A stretch of 64,000 nucleotides of DNA from JBHPHI01 sp042569595 (GCA_042569595.1 JBHPHI010000002.1:1-64000), one strand, 5' to 3'; counted from the first letter of the stretch, positions 18,862-26,041 are shown. Numbers and translations: made by a program. Notes: generated by a model not told the origin, from the letters alone.

Positions 18862-19733
18862 TAGATTTCATGAAGTATAAAACTATATATTTTGTTATTT
18901 CTGCAATTGTGATAATTCCAGGGATAGTTTCTCTCATTATGTTTGGGTTAAAACCTTCAATTGATTTTACAGGGGGCTCATTGTTGGAAGTAGGTTTTCT
19001 TGAAAATCAAGCAAACATTGAAAGATCAAAAGAACTTATTCCAGAAGGTATTGAACTAAACACAATTCAAACTTCAGGAGAGAATAATTTACTCCTCAAA
19101 TTGAAACCAATTACAAGAGAGCAGTCAGAAGACATTAAAAGTAATTTTAGCGGTGAGTATGGTCAGATAGAAGAAGTTAGATTCGAAACAGTTGGTCCAA
19201 CAATAGGCAAGGAACTACTTAGAAAAACACTATTTGCCGTCGCTGCAGCAGCAGGGGCAATTTTAATATACGTGATGTATCAATTTAGTGAATTAAAGTA
19301 TGGAGTAAGCGCAGTTCTTGCAATGTTTCATGACTCGTTAATTTTATTAGGGACATTTAGTTTATTGGGTCATTATTACGGAGTAGAGGTAGACACACTT
19401 TTTGTTACTGCAGTCTTAACAATTCTTTCCTTTTCAGTTCACGATACTATTGTTGTTTACGACAGGATTAGAGAAACTCTAAGGAAAAATCGAAAAGCCA
19501 AATTTATAGACATTGTCAACAAGTCAGTTGCAGAAACTTTAGGTAGATCTATAAACAATTCAATGACAATTATTTTTATGCTACTAGCACTTTGGCTTTT
19601 GGGAGGAGAAACTACAAAATGGTTTGTTTTTGCCCTTTTAGTGGGAACCATCACTGGAACTTATTCATCCACATTTACAGCCGCTCCGCTTCTAATTCTT
19701 TGGGAAGAAATCAAAGCAAAAAGAAAAAACTAA
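18858..19733 (+). CDS. secF: Protein translocase subunit SecF
   Basis: 291 residues. IDFTGGSLLEVGF near the N-terminus, VGPTIGKELLRKTL, and the membrane segment LTILSFSVHDTIVVYDRIRE are SecF signatures. Works with SecD in a SecDF complex beside SecYEG. The TAA stop interlocks with the cca stop on the other strand. Confidence 0.93.
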   Translation: MIDFMKYKTIYFVISAIVIIPGIVSLIMFGLKPSIDFTGGSLLEVGFLENQANIERSKELIPEGIELNTIQTSGENNLLLKLKPITREQSEDIKSNFSGEYGQIEEVRFETVGPTIGKELLRKTLFAVAAAAGAILIYVMYQFSELKYGVSAVLAMFHDSLILLGTFSLLGHYYGVEVDTLFVTAVLTILSFSVHDTIVVYDRIRETLRKNRKAKFIDIVNKSVAETLGRSINNSMTIIFMLLALWLLGGETTKWFVFALLVGTITGTYSSTFTAAPLLILWEEIKAKRKN

Positions 19734-21160
19734 CCCAACTCTTTTATCCTTTTTAACAAATACTCCTTGTTGTTCTTACTCGTGTCTTCCATAACTTCGT
19801 CAAACAACACATTCATTATTTCTCCAACTTTTCTTCCAGGTTTTATTTTCAACTCATTCATCACGTCTTCCCCATTTACTTTTAGATCCCGTAACGTCAT
19901 GGGTTCATATAGTTGCTCTCCTATGCGCTGTTGTAGCTCCCTTAGTCTCCAGCTTGTGGCTTTACTTCCTCCTCCTTTTCTATCACCTACACGAAGAAGC
20001 ATCATGTCATTTATGTTTTCAATTCCCACCCTTTTAATAAATCTTCTTATAGCCGCATCTGTCATTTTTGGGTCATATGTAAACATGTGCCATCTCACCA
20101 AAGTAGATAATCTTTCAGTTTGTTTTTTTGAAAGCCGTAATCTCTTCGAGATTTTTCTCACAATTCTTTCTCCCACCACCTCATGGCCATAAAAAGTTAT
20201 CCCTCTCGGCCCCTGTTCTCTATATGAAATAGGCTTACCTATGTCGTGTAAAAACGTAGCAAGCTTCACAATTGGGTTTGTGCTAGGACACTCTCTTAAA
20301 CTCTCCAAAGAATGATGCCATACATCCAACTTATGTCGTCCTGCTTGAGGAACATTTCTCATCGCTAGTGTTTCGGGAAGAATATATTCAAGAATTCCAG
20401 AATTAAGCAACATAGTTACGCCGTCCGCAGCAAAATCAGAACCCATTATCTTGAGAAGTTCTTGAGAAATTCTTTCCCAGCTAACTTCATTTATTAAAGA
20501 AGAGTTTTTCTTAATTGCTTTCAACGTGTCATTTTCAATCACAAAACCAATTTGAGCCCCAAAGCGTACTGCCCTCATCATTCGCAAAGCATCTTCACGA
20601 AATCTTTCATCTGGATCCCCAACTGCCTTAATAAGTTTGCCATCAAGGTCTTTTTGACCATCAAATGGATCAATAATTTCAACTGTTATATCAACGAATC
20701 CATTTTTTTGCTTAGGCAAAGTAGAAGAATTCTTAAGCGCCATTGCGTTTATCGTAAAATCTCTCCTAGCAAGATCTTCTTCGACAGTTTTTCCCCACAC
20801 AATTTTGTCAGGGTGTCTTCTGTTGCTGTAGCCATACTCCTTTCTAAAGGTTGTGATTTCATATACTTGATCTAACCATCCATGAGTAGACCAAATGGGG
20901 TCTTTTGTTTTTTTGTTTTCAGTTATTTCAAGTAAGTGTTTTCCAGAAATTCCTACAGTTCCAAATGAATTATCATAAAAACTTTCAGGAAAAAGCTTTA
21001 CTACTTCTTCAGGTTTTGCGCTTGTTGTAAAATCCCAGTCTTTTGTACTTGCTTCAATCAACAAATCTCTCACTGCACCGCCAACAACGTAAGCTTCATG
21101 CCCGGCTTCTGTTAGAATAGATAACACTGCCGCTACAGGTTCTGGAAGATTCACTTTCAT
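19730..21160 (-). CDS. cca: CCA tRNA nucleotidyltransferase with HD domain
   Basis: 476 residues. The class II polymerase-beta head shows VVGGAVRDLL and TKDWDFTTSA (catalytic DxD), then RDFTINAMAL and RFREDALRMMRAVRFGAQ. An HD-type hydrolase domain follows (LATFLHDIGKPISY, GHEVVGERIV). It adds or repairs the 3' CCA of tRNAs; this matters here because the tRNA-His-like gene at 23571 does not encode a complete CCA. A TATGAT -10 box lies 6 nt before the start codon. Confidence 0.92.
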   Translation of the reverse strand: MKVNLPEPVAAVLSILTEAGHEAYVVGGAVRDLLIEASTKDWDFTTSAKPEEVVKLFPESFYDNSFGTVGISGKHLLEITENKKTKDPIWSTHGWLDQVYEITTFRKEYGYSNRRHPDKIVWGKTVEEDLARRDFTINAMALKNSSTLPKQKNGFVDITVEIIDPFDGQKDLDGKLIKAVGDPDERFREDALRMMRAVRFGAQIGFVIENDTLKAIKKNSSLINEVSWERISQELLKIMGSDFAADGVTMLLNSGILEYILPETLAMRNVPQAGRHKLDVWHHSLESLRECPSTNPIVKLATFLHDIGKPISYREQGPRGITFYGHEVVGERIVRKISKRLRLSKKQTERLSTLVRWHMFTYDPKMTDAAIRRFIKRVGIENINDMMLLRVGDRKGGGSKATSWRLRELQQRIGEQLYEPMTLRDLKVNGEDVMNELKIKPGRKVGEIMNVLFDEVMEDTSKNNKEYLLKRIKELG

Positions 21161-21166
21161 AACCCA

Positions 21167-21172
21167 ATCATA
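21167..21172 (-). promoter_or_regulatory. -10 box (TATGAT) of cca
   Basis: TATGAT on the minus strand, 6 nt before the cca ATG and with no room for an SD. Read as a leaderless promoter. Confidence 0.5.
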
Positions 21173-21200
21173 TCATGTACAGGAAGGTAGATAGATAATC

Positions 21201-22859
21201 ATGCGCTGGAATATTATTCAACAAATTACAAGCAAAAACAAAAAAACTAGAACAAAAGAAATTGTAAAAAAAATATTAAAAAATCGTGAATTAATTTCAA
21301 AAAATCAGATAGATAGATTTCTAAGCACTAAAGACCCACTTAGCATTTCTTTAAAAGAAGTAGATATTGACTCAAAACAAGTAAGCATTGCCATTACTAG
21401 AATTAAAGAGGCAATAGAAAATAAGGAAGAAATTATTGTTTTTGGAGATTACGATGCAGATGGAATTACTGCAACGGCTATTTTATGGGAAACGCTGCAT
21501 GAATTAGGGGCAAGAGTACTTCCATTTATTCCCCACAGAGAAAAACATGGATATGGATTATCCACAAAGGCAATAGACAGTCTTCTAGAAGACAAAGACC
21601 CTAAATTGATTATTACGGTAGACAACGGCATTGTTGCTCATGAGGCAGTAGATTATATAAAACAAAAAAACATTGACTGCATTATCACCGATCATCATGT
21701 TAGTTCAGACTCACTTCCAAAAGCAGACGCAATCATACATACCACTAAATTAGCAGGGGCCGGAGTTTCTTGGATATTCTCAAGAGAGATAATAAAAAAA
21801 CTAAACAAAGAAGAAATAGAAACATCAAAAAACACCCTAGATCTGGCAACAATTGGAACAGTTGCAGATCAAGTACCTTTAATTGAGAATAATAGGAATA
21901 TTGTTAAAGCAGGTCTAATTTTTTTAAAAAACACAAAAAGACCAGGACTCTTAGCTTTATTTAAACAATCAGACTTTGATCCAAAGGTTTTAAGTGCCTA
22001 TCACATCAATTATATTATCGGTCCAAGAATTAATGCGATGGGAAGATTAGCTCACGGACTAGACTCCCTCAGGATTCTATGCACAAAAAACAATACGCAA
22101 GCAAAAAACTTAGCAGATTTATTAAGCGACACAAACAAAGAAAGACAAGACATTACTTTCGAACTGCTTCAATTAGCCAAAGAGGTTGTAGGGGAGGTTG
22201 AAGGAAAACTAATTATAGTTGATCACAGCGACTTTCATGAAGGAGTAATAGGTCTGGTAGCAGGAAAATTAGCAGAAACACACTATCGTCCAAGTATTGT
22301 TATTGGAAAAGGGAAAAAAACCTCAAAAGCTTCCGCAAGATCAGTGAAAGGAATAAATATAATCGAGCTTATTCGAAAAGCGGAAGATTTACTCATAAAT
22401 GCCGGAGGTCATCCGATGGCTGCCGGTTTCACTATAGAGACAGGTAAAATTAGTGAGTTTAAAAAAGTTTTATTAGAAATTGCGAGGAAAGAAATCGATG
22501 AGGAACTACTTACTCCTCTTATTTCTATTGACTGTCAAATAAACATCGAAGACATTAGCTGGGAATTATTTGAGTCGCTTAAGGGTTTAGAGCCGCACGG
22601 AATGGGAAATAAAAAACCCGTGTTTTGTATTAAGAATGTTAAGGTTTTAGAAAAAATGACAATCGGTAGAGATAAAAATCACTTAAAGATTATTTTGCCT
22701 TCAGAAGTAAAAAAACAAACATCTATAGAAGCTTTGTGGTTCGGACATGGTCAAGATTCAGACAATATTAAAGATGAAGTAAACATAGCCTTCACTGTTG
22801 ATGAAAACACTTGGAACGGCAGATCGAAACTACAACTTTTCATAAAAGACATCCAATAA
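21201..22859 (+). CDS. recJ: Single-stranded-DNA-specific exonuclease RecJ
   Basis: 552 residues, typical RecJ length. Motif I VFGDYDADGITATA, TVDNGIVAHEA, the DHH motif ITDHHVSSDSLPKADAIIHT, motif IV LATIGTVADQVPL, GPRINAMGRLAHG and the DHHA1 motif GGHPMAAGFTIE are all present, then a C-terminal OB-like domain. A 5'-3' ssDNA exonuclease in repair and recombination. No other gene is clearly cotranscribed; the next 200 nt hold hairpins. Confidence 0.93.
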   Translation: MRWNIIQQITSKNKKTRTKEIVKKILKNRELISKNQIDRFLSTKDPLSISLKEVDIDSKQVSIAITRIKEAIENKEEIIVFGDYDADGITATAILWETLHELGARVLPFIPHREKHGYGLSTKAIDSLLEDKDPKLIITVDNGIVAHEAVDYIKQKNIDCIITDHHVSSDSLPKADAIIHTTKLAGAGVSWIFSREIIKKLNKEEIETSKNTLDLATIGTVADQVPLIENNRNIVKAGLIFLKNTKRPGLLALFKQSDFDPKVLSAYHINYIIGPRINAMGRLAHGLDSLRILCTKNNTQAKNLADLLSDTNKERQDITFELLQLAKEVVGEVEGKLIIVDHSDFHEGVIGLVAGKLAETHYRPSIVIGKGKKTSKASARSVKGINIIELIRKAEDLLINAGGHPMAAGFTIETGKISEFKKVLLEIARKEIDEELLTPLISIDCQINIEDISWELFESLKGLEPHGMGNKKPVFCIKNVKVLEKMTIGRDKNHLKIILPSEVKKQTSIEALWFGHGQDSDNIKDEVNIAFTVDENTWNGRSKLQLFIKDIQ

Positions 22860-22927
22860 AAAACCCCCGCTTTAATATTGCAATTAATAAAAAAGCAAGG
22901 ATTTTTCTGTGCGACTATGGCGAATAA

Positions 22928-23055
22928 CATCACCTGTCAAATGATTAAAAGTTAAGTTGTTAACCTCTAATCATTAATTGACAGGTGATGCGTGGTTTCG
23001 GAGGAACGAGCCTTGCGGCTCAAGCAACAAGGCTCATTCCACGAAATTGTCAATT
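22928..23055. other. Inverted-repeat cluster with two mutually exclusive hairpins
   Basis: A 13-bp perfect inverted repeat (22928-22940 with 22978-22990) continues inward as ATGATTA/TAATCAT and GTTAA/TTAAC, making a ~63-nt hairpin. A second hairpin has 13-nt arms at 23003-23015 and 23028-23040 with one mismatch. AATTGACA at 22976-22983, part of the first hairpin, can instead pair perfectly with TGTCAATT at 23048-23055, enclosing the second hairpin. On the minus strand the cluster begins 5 nt after the stop of the Cys-rich gene at 23061, so it may be its 3' UTR. No T-tract follows. Not coding. Confidence 0.5.
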
Positions 23056-23060
23056 AAAAT

Positions 23061-23216
23061 TCATTTATGAAAGCCTTTTGAGCAAGATATGCAAGTTTGA
23101 CCTTCTTGGGTCACTTCAATCCTGCAAGAGCACCCACAAGCGCAAGTAGGTGGTTTTTTTTGTATTACTCTGCCTTCCTTTTTTTTCTTAACCTTTTTTT
23201 TCAAGGGTGGGCTCAT
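23061..23216 (-). CDS. Small Cys-rich metallothionein-like protein (second gene)
   Basis: 51 residues from ATG at 23216, chosen for the SD GGGAGG 7 nt upstream. The N-terminus is very basic (KKKVKKKKEG). The C-terminal half has six Cys in the order CACGCSC, ten residues, CISC, then His50. This resembles bacterial metallothioneins (CxCxCxC ... C..C..H) but with a shorter second cluster. Expected to bind Zn(II) or Cu(I); a zinc-ribbon-like RNA or DNA binder is the alternative, given the basic tail. It starts 17 nt after the stop of the other Cys-rich gene, so the two form an operon. Confidence 0.65.
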   Translation of the reverse strand: MSPPLKKKVKKKKEGRVIQKKPPTCACGCSCRIEVTQEGQTCISCSKGFHK

Positions 23217-23233
23217 TTTTTTGCCTCCCTTAA

Positions 23234-23395
23234 CTAACACAAGCCTGAGCGACAAGGCGCACACATGGTGTCACCAGGCTCAGCTTGTCGAGTACAACTC
23301 CCACATCCATGTGCTCCGCTTACGCAAACGCATGCTTGGGTGTTATTTTCGAAATTTGGTTTTTTGGTTGTATCAACTTCATCAGTTTCATCCAT
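23234..23395 (-). CDS. Small Cys-rich metallothionein-like protein (first gene)
   Basis: 53 residues from ATG at 23395, with SD GAGGAG 6 nt upstream. Residues 1-20 are acidic; then seven Cys (22, 24, 31, 34, 45, 48, 53) and one His (29) in the pattern CVCVSGAHGCGSC followed by CAPCRSGLC. Composition and spacing suggest a metal-thiolate cluster protein. It is paired with a second Cys-rich protein just downstream whose N-terminus is basic rather than acidic, so the two could interact. The longer frame upstream is not used because it crosses the leader hairpin and lacks an SD. Confidence 0.65.
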   Translation of the reverse strand: MDETDEVDTTKKPNFENNTQACVCVSGAHGCGSCTRQAEPGDTMCAPCRSGLC

Positions 23396-23443
23396 CAGAT
23401 TTCTCCTCGGTCTAGTTTGAATACGACTGAATACAGTAATAGG

Positions 23444-23486
23444 GGTCTCAGGGAATGGTTGAACCAAGACCAAAGTCCCTGAGACC
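23444..23486 (-). promoter_or_regulatory. Leader hairpin upstream of Cys-rich genes
   Basis: Perfect 11-bp inverted repeat (23444-23454 with 23476-23486, arm GGTCTCAGGGA) with a nested TGGT/ACCA. It is far richer in GC than its surroundings. No T-tract follows on either strand, so it is not a simple terminator. It lies between the tRNA-like gene and the Cys-rich operon, 49 nt before the first ATG. Confidence 0.55.
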
Positions 23487-23492
23487 TTGTTC

Positions 23493-23540
23493 CTAAAGGT
23501 GCAATTGACTTCTTGGCCATCTGCTTTTCACTACGCGCAT
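23493..23540 (-). CDS. Possible 15-residue leader peptide with consensus SD
   Basis: ATG at 23540 follows AAAAGGAGGTG (23548-23558) by 9 nt, the strongest SD seen in the window. The frame reads MRVVKSRWPRSQLHL and stops 6 nt before the leader hairpin. A second ATG at 23520 opens a 41-residue frame that crosses the hairpin and ends at TGATG, overlapping the first Cys-rich gene by 1 nt. Either frame could couple translation to hairpin folding. Coding is unproven. Confidence 0.3.
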   Translation of the reverse strand: MRVVKSRWPRSQLHL

Positions 23541-23570
23541 TGGTTGACACCTCCTTTTATGGGATTTAGG

Positions 23571-23716
23571 TGCGGCTGTCAGGAATCGAACCTGCACTGG
23601 GAGCTCATTACTATTTGAGTGTCTAATTAAGGTGGTTCAGGCCCACACTTAAATAGTAATTAACTTGTTCCCTAAGCGTTTCACAAACGCTCGCTTTACC
23701 ACTTCGCCACAGCCGC
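23571..23716 (-). tRNA. tRNA-His(GUG)-like gene with 79-nt variable region
   Basis: Minus strand. Acceptor GCGGCTG (23710-23716) pairs perfectly with CAGCCGC (23572-23578). The anticodon arm is a 5-bp stem AGCGT/ACGCT with loop TTGTGAA, giving anticodon GUG at 23682-23684. The T arm has the loop TTCGATT with a 4-bp stem and a terminal G-A mismatch. The D stem is weak (2 bp). Between the anticodon stem and T stem lie 79 nt (23596-23674) instead of 4-5, mostly a hairpin with 16-nt arms (23607-23622 and 23645-23660, one mismatch) around a 22-nt loop. Encoded 3' end is ACC then T, so CCA needs Cca. The G-1:C73 identity pair of tRNA-His is not in the normal register. Confidence 0.7.
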
Positions 23717-23772
23717 ACACAACAATCAAAACTTAATTGCTTTGTGCGACTGTGAATATGTTAATGTGCAAT

Positions 23773-23796
23773 AAAAAACCTCCCTTGTTGGGAGGT
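23773..23796 (-). terminator. Rho-independent terminator of the structured RNA
   Basis: ACCTCCC and GGGAGGT form a 7-bp stem with a 5-nt loop, followed on the minus strand by six T. Ends the transcript proposed to start near 23905. Confidence 0.75.
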
Positions 23797-23905
23797 CGTT
23801 TGTGTTATTTTTTGTCTAAACTCTTTTACACCACAACCTCCGCTAGCTCTTAATAAGAGCAAAACGATTAATAAGTTGGTGGGTCTTGCTAGACAATTTC
23901 ATTAC
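23773..23905 (-). ncRNA. Putative structured small RNA, ~133 nt
   Basis: A minus-strand unit with its own promoter (TTAACA at 23934-23939, 16-nt spacer, TATTAT at 23912-23917) and terminator. Inside are a perfect 7-bp long-range helix (23890-23896 with 23812-23818), a second helix (23875-23882 with 23831-23837, one bulge) and an apical hairpin GCTCTT/AAGAGC (23846-23860). No ORF of useful length. It lacks the SRP RNA GGAA loop context, RNase P and tmRNA motifs, so no known class is assigned. It lies between the aspS T-box and the tRNA-His-like gene. Confidence 0.5.
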
Positions 23906-23911
23906 GAAAGC

Positions 23912-23939
23912 ATAATATCATACACATTTAATGTGTTAA
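23912..23939 (-). promoter_or_regulatory. Promoter of the putative small RNA
   Basis: TTAACA and TATTAT separated by 16 nt on the minus strand; transcription would start near 23905. Confidence 0.45.
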
Positions 23940-23994
23940 AGACTAAAATTGACCATAAAGAATAAAAGAAGTAGAATCACAGTGAATTAAAAAA

Positions 23995-24133
23995 CGATTG
24001 AGCTTGTTGACAGCGAGCGAGTTGGAGAGGGTAGCAACTCTTCCGGGTAAGCCCGTGACAGCAGGAACAAGTCCTCGTGTTGAGGAATTAGGTGGCACCA
24101 CGCGACAGCGTCCTTTAGTCGGGTGGTTTTTTT
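23995..24133 (+). promoter_or_regulatory. T-box riboswitch (tRNA-Asp sensing) upstream of aspS
   Basis: The T-box sequence GGTGGCACCACGCG (24091-24104) and the downstream GCGTCCTTT match the conserved antiterminator of T-box leaders. The bulge UGGC (24093-24096) complements GCCA, the 3' end expected of tRNA-Asp (discriminator G73). A GAC Asp codon sits at 24057-24059 in CCGTGACAGCAGG, in a suitable place for the specifier; a second GAC is at 24009. The base helix of stem I is CTTGTT with AACAAG. A terminator overlaps the T-box. Uncharged tRNA-Asp would stabilise the antiterminator and allow aspS transcription. Confidence 0.85.
24097..24133 (+). terminator. T-box-associated intrinsic terminator
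   Basis: ACCACGCGAC (24097-24106) pairs with GTCGGGTGGT (24118-24127), followed by seven T. It competes with the antiterminator because its 5' arm is part of the T-box sequence. Confidence 0.85.
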
Positions 24134-24157
24134 GTAATTAAATAAGCAAAGGAAACT

Positions 24158-26029
24158 ATGAAAAGAACTCTTACAACAAAAACAAAAGAGTTGGTAGGAA
24201 AAAAAGTAAAACTTCAAGGCTGGGCAGATACCGTTAGAGATCATGGAAAAGTTGCCTTTATTGATTTGAGGGACAGGGCGGGAATCGTTCAGGTTGTCGG
24301 TGGCAAAGAATTGGGAAAACTGGGAGGAGAAGATGTTTTAGAAATATTGGGAGTGGTTAAAAAAAGACCTGACAATCTTGTTAATCCTAAAATTGAAACA
24401 GGCACAGTTGAAATAGAAGCAAAAGAAATAACTGTAATCACAAAATCAAAAGAACTTCCTATTCCAATAAACTCAGATGGATATGAAATTGACGAAAAGA
24501 TTAGAAACAAGTATCGCTACATTGATCTAAGAAGACAGAGAATGAACAAGAACATGAAAATTCGTTCAAAGGTTGTAAATTTTTTCAGAAATTATCTTAT
24601 AGAAAATGAGGATTTTATAGAAGTTGAAACCCCAATGCTAACAAAATCTACTCCAGAAGGTGCAAGAGATTTTTTGGTTCCAAGCAGGCTACAGCACGGG
24701 AAATTTTATGCTCTTCCACAATCTCCACAACAATATAAACAATTACTGATGGTTGCAGGCCTTGAAAGATATTTTCAACTTGCAAAATGCTTCAGAGATG
24801 AAGATCCTAGGGCAGACAGGGCTTATGGAGAATTTACACAGCTAGATATAGAAATGTCTTTTGTTACCCAAGAAGATATTTTACAAATAATTGAAAAAAT
24901 GTTTACAAAACTTGTAAAAGAAATATTCCCAGAAAAACACATTAGTCAGTCTCCATGGCCAAGAATTCCCCACAAAGAAGCAATGGAAAAATACGGATCC
25001 GATAAGCCAGATCTTAGAAAAGACAAAAATGATCCAAATGAATTGGCATTTTCTTGGACAGTAGACTTCCCACTTTTTACTGAGCAGTCAGACGATGACT
25101 TTTTTCACGGCTCAGGTAGCGCAAAGTTTGCCCCAAGTCACCACATGTTTACATCTCCACGCCCAGAGGATATTGAGTTATTAGATAAGGACCCACTAAA
25201 AGTAAGAGGCCTGCAGCACGACTTAGTTTTAAACGGTTTTGAAGTAGGTGGTGGAAGCATTAGGATTCACGATCCAAAAATCCAAGAAAAAGTTTTTGAG
25301 TTGATAGGGTTTTCAGAGGAGCAGAAGAAAGAGTTTTCACACATGCTTGAAGCATTTACGTACGGCGTTCCTCCTCATGGAGGTATCGCTCCAGGAGTTG
25401 ATAGGTTTGTATATGTAGCTTTAGGAGAGCCTAGTATCCGAGAAGTTATGGCTTTTCCTACTTCATCCTCAGGCGCTACGGCGGTAATGAGCGCTCCATC
25501 AGTGGTCGATCAAGATCAATTAGATGAGTTGGGAATTTCTACCTCAACAACTTCAGTTGATGAAAAAAAATCTCCATACGAAAATCTTGTAACTTACTTA
25601 AGTAAAAGAAAAATCAAATACAAAGAATTCGAACATAAACCCGTAAAAACTAGTGAAGAGGCTGCAAGGGAAAGGGGAACGGATCTCAAGCAAGGAGCAA
25701 AAGCTTTAGTGATGTATGCGGACAAAAATCCAGTAATGTTAGTTGTTTCTGCAGCAACAAAAGTAGACTTTAAATTATTTAAAAAGGCTTTTTCTGTAAA
25801 AGATCTACGTATGGCAACACCAGAGGAAGCATTAAAACTTACGGGGATTAAAATTGGAGCAATACATCCAATTGGAGTTTTATTTAATCTACCAACATAT
25901 ATTGATGAAAAGCTTTCTGAAAATGGTTCAGTTATTTTTAATGCAGGAGAACACACGAAATCATTTGAAATTAAATATAAAGATCTTGTATTAGCAACAC
26001 AACCAAACACAGAAAGCTTTACAAAATGA
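24158..26029 (+). CDS. aspS: Aspartate-tRNA ligase fused to YbaK-type deacylase domain
   Basis: 623 residues. Residues 1-~100 form the OB anticodon-binding domain (LQGWADTVRDHGKVAFIDLR). The class II core has motif 2 FRDEDPRADRAYGEFTQLDI near 210 and motif 3 GIAPGVDRFVYVALGEP near 410. Around residue 280 the bacterial SDKPDLR runs after ~10 residues straight into AFSWTVDFPLF, so the ~120-residue GAD insert usual in bacterial AspRS is missing. From ~472 to 618 there is a YbaK/ProX aminoacyl-tRNA deacylase domain (KEFEHKPVKTSEEAARERG, QGAKALVMY, IHPIGVLFNLPTYID, FNAGEHTKSFEI). It charges tRNA-Asp and may edit a mischarged tRNA in cis or trans. Controlled by the T-box upstream. Confidence 0.9.
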   Translation: MKRTLTTKTKELVGKKVKLQGWADTVRDHGKVAFIDLRDRAGIVQVVGGKELGKLGGEDVLEILGVVKKRPDNLVNPKIETGTVEIEAKEITVITKSKELPIPINSDGYEIDEKIRNKYRYIDLRRQRMNKNMKIRSKVVNFFRNYLIENEDFIEVETPMLTKSTPEGARDFLVPSRLQHGKFYALPQSPQQYKQLLMVAGLERYFQLAKCFRDEDPRADRAYGEFTQLDIEMSFVTQEDILQIIEKMFTKLVKEIFPEKHISQSPWPRIPHKEAMEKYGSDKPDLRKDKNDPNELAFSWTVDFPLFTEQSDDDFFHGSGSAKFAPSHHMFTSPRPEDIELLDKDPLKVRGLQHDLVLNGFEVGGGSIRIHDPKIQEKVFELIGFSEEQKKEFSHMLEAFTYGVPPHGGIAPGVDRFVYVALGEPSIREVMAFPTSSSGATAVMSAPSVVDQDQLDELGISTSTTSVDEKKSPYENLVTYLSKRKIKYKEFEHKPVKTSEEAARERGTDLKQGAKALVMYADKNPVMLVVSAATKVDFKLFKKAFSVKDLRMATPEEALKLTGIKIGAIHPIGVLFNLPTYIDEKLSENGSVIFNAGEHTKSFEIKYKDLVLATQPNTESFTK

Positions 26030-26041
26030 TACTGCATTAAA

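Noticed and set aside
23221..23482. Plus-strand frames of 64-65 codons across the Cys-rich genes.
   Set aside because: They are antisense shadows; the minus-strand frames have SDs and patterned Cys residues.
23541..23558. Plus strand reads like the 3' end of 16S rRNA (GGTTG then CACCTCCTTT).
   Set aside because: It is simply the complement of the strong SD on the minus strand; nothing upstream resembles 16S rRNA.
23571..23716. tRNA-like gene considered as tmRNA or as a group I intron-bearing tRNA.
   Set aside because: tmRNA has no anticodon arm and is far longer; a 74-nt insert in the variable region is too short and wrongly placed for a group I intron.
22909..23754. The string GTGCGRCTRTG occurs at 22909-22919 and 23744-23754 and also resembles the tRNA 5' end at 23716; possible tRNA fragments.
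   Set aside because: No matching 3' acceptor strand, anticodon arm or T loop accompanies the other two copies. Kept only as a possible short repeat.
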